A DNA stretch of 12,125 bases, taken from contig JBDHZK010000080.1 in assembly GCA_039811865.1 (NCBI GenBank), forward strand, positions 1 to 12,125, written 5' to 3'. Of this stretch, positions 1 to 9,101 are shown one piece after another (position 1 is the stretch's first letter; each line of letters opens with the position of its first letter). This DNA is from JBDHZK01 sp039811865. Its GTDB lineage: Bacteria > Actinomycetota > Actinomycetes > Propionibacteriales > Propionibacteriaceae. Below the pieces are notes generated by a model. The model did no database searches, was not told the origin of the DNA, and saw only the letters and a program-made list of their open reading frames with translations. The position numbers and the translations under genes were made by a program.

Positions 1-474
1 ACGGCCGCCGATGACGAACCACCCACCCGCTCGCGTCGTCCGGTCGGGGCACCAGCCCAGTTGGACACCGTCGCGGAGATCTGGATCGATCCCGACTGGT
101 ACCGCCTGCAGGCCAGCCCAGACCCGCTACCATCCCCCGGCCTGCCCAAGGTGGTACCGCTGCGTGGCGCGGTGGCGCTGATCGGTCGCCTCTCGCGCAG
201 CCGGGGGATCAACCCCGAGATCGACTGCGAGCCGGACACCGGTACCAGCCGGCGACACGCGCAACTCACCCGCGATGGATCGCGTTGGTGGCTGGAGGAC
301 CTCGGTTCGTCCAACGGGACCTACGTCGGCGACGCCGCGGGTCCGCTGCCCACCTCGCCGATCCCACACGGCCGCTTCGAGCTGACGCTCGACAAGCGCA
401 TCTACGTGGGCGCCTGGACTCGGATCGTCCTGCGCGCCGCCGCCCCCGAGGAGCTTGAGGCGTTCGCCGGGTGA
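1..474 (+). CDS. FHA-domain protein, 5'-truncated by the window edge
   Basis: The frame is open from base 1 with no stop before the TGA at 472-474, so the gene very likely starts outside the window; the TTG at 61 is not a convincing start. The 157 visible codons hold a C-terminal forkhead-associated domain, a phosphothreonine-peptide binding module. The core signatures are clear: a GR strand start near residue 62, SRGINPEID, the SRRHA motif, and LEDLGSSNGTY ending with the NGT triad. FHA domains read Ser/Thr kinase signalling, and proteins of this type in actinobacteria often carry a zinc-ribbon or a disordered linker upstream, which cannot be seen here. The residues before the domain (DDEPPTRSRRPVGAPAQ) look like such a linker. 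It lies on the same strand as the DUF3107 gene but is separated by 146 bp with a hairpin. The domain is certain; the substrate and pathway are unknown. Confidence 0.88.
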   Translation, partial: TAADDEPPTRSRRPVGAPAQLDTVAEIWIDPDWYRLQASPDPLPSPGLPKVVPLRGAVALIGRLSRSRGINPEIDCEPDTGTSRRHAQLTRDGSRWWLEDLGSSNGTYVGDAAGPLPTSPIPHGRFELTLDKRIYVGAWTRIVLRAAAPEELEAFAG

Positions 475-480
475 CGGCTC

Positions 481-521
481 GGGGCCTCGCCGGGTGCGAC
501 CAGTCGGATCGACGAGGCCCC
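481..521 (+). terminator. Terminator-like hairpin after the FHA gene
   Basis: A perfect 9-bp inverted repeat, GGGGCCTCG at 481-489 and CGAGGCCCC at 513-521, encloses a 23-nt loop and begins 7 nt after the FHA stop codon. It is followed by ACCCTCCTT, not a real U-tract, as is common for actinobacterial terminators. The long loop weakens the call. Confidence 0.5.
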
Positions 522-620
522 ACCCTCCTTGACCCGAGGGGGCTCCCGGTGTGCCCACGGCGAACAGAGACGTGCTCTGAGTGCGGGCTGTGGCACGGTG
601 GAGCCGACGACAGGAGACCC

Positions 621-845
621 ATGGAGATCAAGATCGGCATCAAGCAGGCCACCCGCGAGCTGACCGTCGACACCGAGCAGAGCGCCGCCCAGATCGAGGA
701 GGCTCTCCGGACCGCACTCGCCGATGAGGGGCTGCTCGTGCTCAGCGAGCGCAAGGGACGCAAGGTCCTGATCCCAGCCGACCGGGTCGCCTACATCGAC
801 CTGGGCCAGGAGAACGTGCGTCCCGTCGGCTTCGGCGCCGTCTGA
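621..845 (+). CDS. DUF3107 family small protein (TB9.4-like)
   Basis: A 74-residue protein from ATG 621 to TGA 843-845. The start is set by an AGGAGA ribosome site at 612-617 and by the typical family N-terminus MEIKIGIKQATREL; the frame is open upstream to 471, but that part has no family-like sequence. The body (AQIEEALRTAL, then KGRKVLIPADRVAYIDLG, ending VGFG) matches the actinobacteria-restricted DUF3107 family, which includes M. tuberculosis TB9.4 (Rv3208A). The protein is small, soluble and mixed alpha/beta, with no signal peptide, membrane segment or catalytic motif. Its biochemical role is not known to me. The next gene is an RhlE-like RNA helicase, and TB9.4 and rhlE are also near neighbours in M. 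tuberculosis, which supports vertical inheritance of this block. A hairpin follows the stop, so it is probably its own transcript. Confidence 0.9.
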   Translation: MEIKIGIKQATRELTVDTEQSAAQIEEALRTALADEGLLVLSERKGRKVLIPADRVAYIDLGQENVRPVGFGAV

Positions 846-856
846 CAAACCGATCG

Positions 857-886
857 CGGCGCCCACGGGTTAGGGCCGGGGCGCCG
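857..886 (+). terminator. Terminator-like hairpin after the DUF3107 gene
   Basis: An 8-bp perfect stem, CGGCGCCC at 857-864 with GGGCGCCG at 879-886, with a 14-nt loop, starts 12 nt after the DUF3107 stop. There is no U-tract. Its loop overlaps the likely -35 position of the downstream helicase promoter, so it could end one transcript immediately before the next begins. Confidence 0.45.
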
Positions 887-899
887 GGTGGAGTAGTCT
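870..899 (+). promoter_or_regulatory. Candidate promoter of the DEAD-box helicase gene
   Basis: TAGTCT at 894-899 resembles an actinobacterial -10 box (TANNNT). The best upstream hexamer at about the right distance is TTAGGG at 870-875, a poor -35. Initiation about 7 nt downstream would give a leader of roughly 95 nt. It is supported only by the -10-like sequence and its place in the 155-bp gap. Confidence 0.3.
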
Positions 900-906
900 C
901 GAGCAC

Positions 907-924
907 GGCGCACACAGGTGCGCC
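907..924 (+). promoter_or_regulatory. Leader hairpin 1 of the helicase mRNA
   Basis: A perfect 7-bp stem, GGCGCAC (907-913) and GTGCGCC (918-924), is closed by the tetraloop ACAG. It would lie at the extreme 5' end of the transcript if the candidate promoter is right. It could protect the mRNA end or take part in autoregulation by the helicase; both are inference. Confidence 0.4.
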
Positions 925-971
925 CTCGCGGCCTGACCCCGGAAACGGTGCGGACGGGCCGGAGTCCGAGT

Positions 972-987
972 CCAGCCTTGCGGCTGG
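972..987 (+). promoter_or_regulatory. Leader hairpin 2, overlapping the helicase ribosome site
   Basis: A 6-bp stem, CCAGCC (972-977) with GGCTGG (982-987), has the tetraloop TTGC. The last two G bases belong to the only Shine-Dalgarno-like run before the start codon (GGAAAGA, 986-992, 8 nt from ATG 1001). Folding would therefore partly hide the ribosome site. A tandem GAGTCC repeat sits just upstream at 962-973. Confidence 0.4.
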
Positions 988-1000
988 AAAGACGTAAGGC

Positions 1001-2551
1001 ATGACTCTGACCGAGATCATCACATCCGACGAAACCGCGTCGGAAACGTTCGAAACGCTGGGCGTTCACCCCGACATCCAGGCGGCGCTCGCTGAAGTGG
1101 GGATCACCCATCCCTTCCCGATCCAGGCCTTGTCGATCCCGATCGCCCTCGGCGGCGCCGACATGATCGGCCAGGCGCGCACGGGCACCGGCAAGACGCT
1201 CGCCTTCGGGATCTGCCTGCTGCAGCGCATCGCCGTCCCGGGCGAACCCGCCTACGACGAGCTGGCGGCACCCGGAAAACCGCAGGCGCTGGTGATGTGC
1301 CCCACCCGCGAGCTCGCGCTTCAGGTCTCGAAGGATCTCCAGCTCGCCTCCACCGTTCGCCGCGCCCGCGTGCTGACCGTCTACGGCGGGGTCGGCTACG
1401 AGGCGCAGTTGGACGCCCTCGCCTCCGGCGTGGACGTTGTCGTCGGTACGCCGGGACGCCTGCTCGACCTGATGCAGCGTCGCGCACTGGACCTGCGCTA
1501 CGTCCGCGCCCTCGTCCTGGACGAGGCGGACGAGATGCTTGACCTCGGCTTCCTGCCCGACGTCGAGCGCCTGATCGCGAAGACCCCGGCCGGGCGCCAG
1601 ACGATGCTGTTCTCGGCCACCATGCCTTCGGCGATCGTCGGCCTGGCCCGGACGCACCTGACCAACCCCGTCCGCGTCCGCGCCGAGGCGCATGACGAAG
1701 CGGCCACGGTGCCGGACACCACGCAATTCGCCTATCAGGCGCACGACCTCGACAAGCCCGAGATCGTGGGCCGCATCCTGCAAGCGGCCGGACGTGACCG
1801 GGTGATGATCTTTTGCCGTACGAAGCGCGCCGCGCAAAGGATCAGCGACGACCTGGCCGAGCGCGGGTTCCAGGCGACCTCCATCCACGGAGACCTGAAC
1901 CAGGTGGCCCGCGAGAAGGCGCTGAAGCGCTTCCGCGAGGGCAAGGTCGACGTCTTGGTGGCCACGGACGTCGCCGCGCGCGGCATCGACGTCGCCGACG
2001 TCACCCACGTGATCAACTACGAGTGCCCCGACGACGAGAAGGCCTACATCCACCGCATCGGGCGCACGGGACGCGCCGGGGCCTCCGGCGTCGCGGTGAC
2101 ACTGGTGGACTGGTCGGATCTCACGCGGTGGAAGGTGATCAACAAGGCCCTCGGCCTGGAGTTGGACCCGCCGCCGGAGACCTATTCGACCTCGCCGCAT
2201 CTGTACACCGACCTGGACATCGAGCCCGGGACCCGAGGGCGCATCGTCGAGCCGACCCCGCACGAACCTGCGCCCGAGCGCCCCCGGCGGGAGCGTCCGG
2301 CCCGCAGCCGCACCCGTCAGCGGCTGCGCAACGGTCAGGTGTTGGAACGCGAGCACGGCGGCTCGGCCAACGAGCCGTCCGCCGAAGCCCCCGAGGAAGT
2401 CGCCGGAACCGACGTGGCGGCCGTCGCTCTTGAGGACGCCCCGCGCAAGCGGCGGCGCCGTCGTCGTCGCCCCTCTACGTCCACCGCCGCTACGTCCACC
2501 GCCCCGGCGTCGACCGGGGATGCGCCCGCGGCGATGGCTTCGGCCGAATAG
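1001..2551 (+). CDS. rhlE: DEAD-box ATP-dependent RNA helicase (RhlE-like)
   Basis: A 516-residue cytoplasmic ATP-dependent RNA-unwinding enzyme, expected to act in RNA turnover, ribosome assembly or cold adaptation. All core motifs are present: Q motif with F17 and Q42; motif I ARTGTGKT at 59-66; PTRELA; TPGRL; the Walker B box DEAD at 174-177; SAT at 205-207; MIFCRTK; ATDVAARGID; and HRIGRTGR at 351-358. The two RecA-like domains end near residue 380. The last 130 or so residues are a low-complexity, basic, probably disordered tail, with an RERPARSRTRQR patch, an acidic middle and a run of one Lys and eight Arg at 482-490. Such tails bind RNA without sequence specificity. The start ATG 1001 precedes the Q motif at a normal distance; its ribosome site is weak and next to a hairpin. 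The symbol rests on resemblance and on the DUF3107 neighbour; other DEAD-box subfamilies cannot be excluded. Confidence 0.93.
   Translation: MTLTEIITSDETASETFETLGVHPDIQAALAEVGITHPFPIQALSIPIALGGADMIGQARTGTGKTLAFGICLLQRIAVPGEPAYDELAAPGKPQALVMCPTRELALQVSKDLQLASTVRRARVLTVYGGVGYEAQLDALASGVDVVVGTPGRLLDLMQRRALDLRYVRALVLDEADEMLDLGFLPDVERLIAKTPAGRQTMLFSATMPSAIVGLARTHLTNPVRVRAEAHDEAATVPDTTQFAYQAHDLDKPEIVGRILQAAGRDRVMIFCRTKRAAQRISDDLAERGFQATSIHGDLNQVAREKALKRFREGKVDVLVATDVAARGIDVADVTHVINYECPDDEKAYIHRIGRTGRAGASGVAVTLVDWSDLTRWKVINKALGLELDPPPETYSTSPHLYTDLDIEPGTRGRIVEPTPHEPAPERPRRERPARSRTRQRLRNGQVLEREHGGSANEPSAEAPEEVAGTDVAAVALEDAPRKRRRRRRRPSTSTAATSTAPASTGDAPAAMASAE
2450..2503 (+). repeat. Arg-codon run and 15-bp tandem repeat in the helicase tail
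   Basis: Seven consecutive Arg codons (2450-2470) are followed by two copies of CTACGTCCACCGCC at 2475-2488 and 2490-2503, with a 15-bp period. The repeat encodes two near-identical pentapeptides, TSTAA and TSTAP. Both are in-frame low-complexity coding repeats in a disordered tail and probably vary between strains. Confidence 0.7.
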
Positions 2552-2566
2552 CCCCTAGCCGGGTTC

Positions 2567-2580
2567 GCCGATCGCTCGGC
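2567..2580. terminator. Possible bidirectional terminator between convergent genes
   Basis: GCCGA (2567-2571) and TCGGC (2576-2580) form a 5-bp stem with the tetraloop TCGC in the 50-bp gap between the helicase stop and the PPOX-like stop. The stem is short and there is no T-tract on either side, so this is a weak call based mainly on position. Confidence 0.25.
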
Positions 2581-2601
2581 CCCGAGTCCTAGATTGTGGT
2601 C

Positions 2602-3015
2602 TCAGGCGGCGCGTTGGGCGGCGAAGTTCGACTCGCGCCCGCTGATCCTCCTCGGCGTGATCCGGACGTACTCCGATTCGGTGTCGGAGTGCCACGGGAT
2701 CCGCAGCAACTCGGACGCGCGGTCGAGCGCCGCGTCATCGTCGATCACGCGGGCTTCGCCCAGCATCACGACGCTCCAGCCCTCGGCCCCGTCCCAGCCG
2801 TCGGCCTCGAAGACCACCGTGTTGTACATCACCAGGTCGTGCAGCTTGCTGCCGACGCGGGTGCGGAAAACCAGGGTGTCGCCGTCGATCCCATAGTTCA
2901 TTGGGAAGATCTCGGGCAATCCGTTGGTGATCACGGCCAGGCGGCCGAACGCGCTGGTCCGCAGTCGTCCCCAGCAGGCGGAGTCGGTCAGTTCGAGGGT
3001 GCGTGGTTCGGGCAT
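2602..3015 (-). CDS. Pyridoxamine 5'-phosphate oxidase-like (FMN-binding split barrel) protein
   Basis: A 137-residue protein that starts at ATG 3015, preceded on the - strand by GGAAGG (3022-3027) with a 6-nt spacer. A longer reading from 3066 lacks family-like sequence and a ribosome site. The sequence follows the small PPOX-like flavin-binding split-barrel pattern: a GRLAVITNGLPEIFPMNY strand pair, GDTLVFRTRVGSKL where family members contact the flavin phosphate, VVFEADGWD, GWSVVMLGEA, and a C-terminal RITPRRISGRE. These proteins bind FMN, F420 or haem and are often of unknown substrate; it is not the full-length PdxH. It lies on the nif strand, but 93 bp and a strong hairpin separate it from nifV, so it is probably not part of the operon. 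A link to nitrogen fixation, for example in redox protection, would be speculation. Confidence 0.85.
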   Translation of the reverse strand: MPEPRTLELTDSACWGRLRTSAFGRLAVITNGLPEIFPMNYGIDGDTLVFRTRVGSKLHDLVMYNTVVFEADGWDGAEGWSVVMLGEARVIDDDAALDRASELLRIPWHSDTESEYVRITPRRISGRESNFAAQRAA

Positions 3016-3034
3016 GGCTTGCCTTCCGGTTTGG

Positions 3035-3063
3035 ATTCTCACTTGGGTGGAGTGGGGTCTGAA
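3035..3063 (-). promoter_or_regulatory. Weak candidate promoter for the PPOX-like gene
   Basis: On the - strand TTCAGA (3063-3058) and GAGAAT (3040-3035) are separated by 17 bp and lie about 20 bp upstream of the start codon. Both hexamers depart from consensus. This is one of few AT-richer patches in the gap, which is why it is listed. Confidence 0.2.
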
Positions 3064-3081
3064 CAATCTGGTGGACGGCGG

Positions 3082-3100
3082 CGCCGGCCCTCGGCCGGCG
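3082..3100 (-). terminator. Probable terminator at the end of the nif operon
   Basis: An 8-bp all-GC stem (CGCCGGCC at 3082-3089, GGCCGGCG at 3093-3100) with a 3-nt loop begins 8 nt after the nifV stop codon on the - strand. It lacks a U-tract, as the other candidates here do. Its stability and position support transcription ending after nifV. Confidence 0.55.
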
Positions 3101-3108
3101 GGCTGGGT

Positions 3109-4209
3109 TCAGGCGGAGTGCTGGCCCAGGTGGAAGTCGGCGGGGTCCAACGCGCGACGCGACGCGGCCGCGGCCGCCCTTACTCGGGCCGCGGTAGCGG
3201 TCAGGTCGCCCGCCTCGGGCACCAGGGCGGCCACGGCGGCGCGTCCGCTGTTGCGCCCTAGCCGCAGTGATCGCTCGGCGCCCACCGCCTCGGGCGGGCA
3301 CGGCTCGTAGGTGGCGGGATCGCGGACGATCCCGGCGACGTGCAGCCCCGACTCGCAGGCGAAGATCTCGCTTCCCAGGATCGGCGCCTGCGCGCCGATG
3401 GGACGCTCGACCCACTCAGCCAGGCGCAGCGCGATGGCCCGCACCGCGTGCAGGTCGTAGGTGCCGCCCGCCTGGAGGGTGAGCCAGGCGCACACCTCCT
3501 CCAAACGCGAGATGCCGGCGCGTTCGCCCAGGCCGAGCAGGCTGACGTCCACCCAGGATGCGCCGGCCTGGATCGCGGCGATCGCGCCCGCGGTCGCCAT
3601 GCCGAAGTCGTTGTGCAGATGGACGCCGATCTCGCCGCCGTACACCAGGCTCACCTCGGTGATCAGGCCGGTGACCAGTTCGGGTGGCGCGATGCCGACG
3701 GTGTCGGCGATGCGGACGCGGTCGGCGCCGGCCCAGTCGGCGGCGGCCGCCACATCCCGCAGGAAGCCGACGTCGGTCCGGGTGGCGTCCTCAAGGCCGA
3801 TCGAAACTGTCGACACCCCCGCGCTGCGGGCCACATCGACCAGCTCGATCACCTGGTCCAGGGCCCAGGGACGATTCCGCCGCAGCCGCGTAACCAAGTG
3901 CCGGTCGGACACGGGCAGGGCGAAGGACACGACCTCCGGGCGCAGTGCCGCCGCCATCTCGATGTCCTGCGCCTTGGCCCGGCACCAGATCGCTCGGCGC
4001 ACACCGGGCGCCGCGGCAGCCGCGACGTCCATCAGTTCGGCGAGCGGTTCGCCTCCGTAGCTGGTCTCCGCCACGGCGTGGCCCAGTTCGATCTCCGCCA
4101 CGCCGATTCGGGCCAGCGCCGTGACCAGGGCGCGCTTCTGCTCGATCGTGAGGTAGCCGACGGGGGCTTGGGCGCCTTCGCGCAGGGTGGTATCGACCAG
4201 TCCGGGCAT
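3109..4209 (-). CDS. nifV: Homocitrate synthase NifV
   Basis: A 366-residue enzyme of the HMGL-like/DRE-TIM family that condenses acetyl-CoA with 2-oxoglutarate to homocitrate, the organic ligand of FeMo-co. The TIM barrel starts almost at residue 1 with DTTLREGAQ (6-14); R10 is the catalytic Arg and E11 the metal ligand, as Glu also is in lysine-pathway homocitrate synthases. HLHND at 197-201 supplies the two metal-binding His. GLGERAG and SGLHVAGI follow, as usual in NifV. The family also includes isopropylmalate and citramalate synthases, but the nif context and a length matching NifV (and lacking the LeuA regulatory domain) favour NifV. ATG 4209 lies 1 nt after the nifJ stop, with GGAGGG (4215-4220) inside the end of nifJ; a longer frame to 4338 merely overlaps nifJ. 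It is the last gene of the operon. Confidence 0.92.
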   Translation of the reverse strand: MPGLVDTTLREGAQAPVGYLTIEQKRALVTALARIGVAEIELGHAVAETSYGGEPLAELMDVAAAAAPGVRRAIWCRAKAQDIEMAAALRPEVVSFALPVSDRHLVTRLRRNRPWALDQVIELVDVARSAGVSTVSIGLEDATRTDVGFLRDVAAAADWAGADRVRIADTVGIAPPELVTGLITEVSLVYGGEIGVHLHNDFGMATAGAIAAIQAGASWVDVSLLGLGERAGISRLEEVCAWLTLQAGGTYDLHAVRAIALRLAEWVERPIGAQAPILGSEIFACESGLHVAGIVRDPATYEPCPPEAVGAERSLRLGRNSGRAAVAALVPEAGDLTATAARVRAAAAASRRALDPADFHLGQHSA

Positions 4210-4210
4210 G

Positions 4211-7780
<3,570 letters not shown>

Positions 7781-7804
7781 CGTTTCTCCTGATGGTTGGA
7801 GGGT

Positions 7805-9091
7805 CTACCCGCAGCCGGTACCGGGACCGGAGCAGCTGGTGGCACAATCGCGCGGCGGTAGCGCCCTGCGGGGGCTGCGGCCGGCGAAGACATCGACAAG
7901 AGCATCGCTGATCAGGCCGTCGGACTCGTACACGTTCACTCCGCAACCAACCAGGATGGCCCGGGGCGATTCGCCGAGCTGGTGACAGATCAGCGCCCGG
8001 CAGTCGCTCAGGACGCCCGCGAGCAGCGACCACCGCCCCGCTCCCCCGCCCGCCGGCGGGGTGGCGCGCCGTTCGACCAGCCGCGGAGTGACCCGGCCGT
8101 CGACGTCCGCGTTCTCGTAGATGAAGACCTGGTCGGCCCCGCCGAGGTGCTGGTTGACGAGGTACCCCTCCTGGCTGCAGACCGCGATGTATCGACGCTG
8201 CTTGGGCGGGTTCTTCGCCGCCAGGAGCCGGCCGATGGCCACCTCGCCGTGTTCGTCGCCGAGCTGGCCGACGGCGTCCGCCCGGCAGCGCTGGCAATGG
8301 GTCATCTGCGCGATGTAGGGCTCGGCGTCCTTGCGGGCTTTGGAGATCTGCCGTGGCGTGGGGGCCTCGAGCTCGCCGAAGGGCGTCCCGTCCACTGGGT
8401 ACAGGGGCAGCGCGTTCATCAGATCGGCGCCCAGATCGGCGGCGAGCTTGGCCACGTCCGCGATCCCCGCCAACGTCACCTCGGGCACGAGGATGGTGTT
8501 CACCTTGACGGTGACCCCGCGCTCCTTCAGCCCTTTGATCGACGCGATTTGGCGGTCCAGCAGCAACTGGCCGCCCTCGCGTCCGCGATAGACCTGCCGG
8601 CCGTCACGGACCCAGCGGTAGATGCGGCCGCCCACCTCCGGGTCGGTCGTGCTCATCGTGACGGTGACGTGGCTGATGTCGAGCTCGGCCACCTCGTCGA
8701 GGTGATGCGCAAGCTCGAGACCGTTGCTGGACACGCACAGCAGCAGGTCTGGGTGGCGCTGCTTGACCAGTCGCAGCGTGCGCAGGGTCTTCTCTGAGTT
8801 CGCGAAGGGATCGCCCGGCCCGGCGATGCCCACCACGGCCAGGTTCGGTACCTGCTCGCGGACGGTGTCGACGTAGTCGGCGGCCTGCTCGGGGCTGAGC
8901 ACCACGGAGGTGACCCCCGGCCGTGATTCCGAAGCACAGTCGTACTTGCGGTTGCAGTAGTTGCACTGCACGTTACAGCGCGGCGCCACGGGCAGGTGGA
9001 CCCGGGCGGTGCGCGCGCGGGCGGCCTCGTCGAAGCAGGGGTGGTCGGTACCGAGTAGACCGGTCGGGGTCAGCGGTGCGCTGCTGGTCAT
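7805..9091 (-). CDS. nifB: Nitrogenase cofactor biosynthesis radical SAM protein NifB with C-terminal NifX-like domain
   Basis: A 428-residue protein that builds NifB-co, the 8Fe-9S-carbide core of FeMo-co, by SAM-dependent radical chemistry. The N-terminus carries HPCF (17-20) and the radical SAM triad C39xxxC43xxC46, then NRKYDC and ESRPGV, all typical of NifB. AGPGDP lies at 90-95 and the CxxC C266/C269 near the end of the barrel domain. Residues from about 300 to 404 (RRYIAVCSQEG, NQHLGGADQVFIYE) form the dinitrogenase iron-molybdenum cofactor-binding (NifX/NafY-like) domain, which can bind the cofactor. The last residues are Cys-rich (C416, C420, C427). ATG 9091 follows GAGGAG (9098-9103), which overlaps the nifN stop; the gap is 10 nt. 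No separate nifX lies on either side, so the fused domain may provide that carrier function here. Confidence 0.97.
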   Translation of the reverse strand: MTSSAPLTPTGLLGTDHPCFDEAARARTARVHLPVAPRCNVQCNYCNRKYDCASESRPGVTSVVLSPEQAADYVDTVREQVPNLAVVGIAGPGDPFANSEKTLRTLRLVKQRHPDLLLCVSSNGLELAHHLDEVAELDISHVTVTMSTTDPEVGGRIYRWVRDGRQVYRGREGGQLLLDRQIASIKGLKERGVTVKVNTILVPEVTLAGIADVAKLAADLGADLMNALPLYPVDGTPFGELEAPTPRQISKARKDAEPYIAQMTHCQRCRADAVGQLGDEHGEVAIGRLLAAKNPPKQRRYIAVCSQEGYLVNQHLGGADQVFIYENADVDGRVTPRLVERRATPPAGGGAGRWSLLAGVLSDCRALICHQLGESPRAILVGCGVNVYESDGLISDALVDVFAGRSPRRALPPRDCATSCSGPGTGCG

Positions 9092-9101
9092 GGCTGGCTC
9101 C

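Noticed and set aside
529..557. TTGACC at 529-534 as the -35 box of a DUF3107 promoter.
   Set aside because: No acceptable -10 hexamer lies 16-19 bp downstream (TGCCCA-like sequence only), so it was not annotated.
565..579. Small hairpin CAGAG/CTCTG upstream of the DUF3107 gene.
   Set aside because: Five base pairs with a 5-nt loop is within chance expectation for this DNA, and it does not overlap the ribosome site.
791..2356. A 521-codon open frame on the - strand opposite the helicase.
   Set aside because: The + strand helicase has every DEAD-box motif in order. The antisense frame shows no family resemblance and is typical high-GC shadowing.
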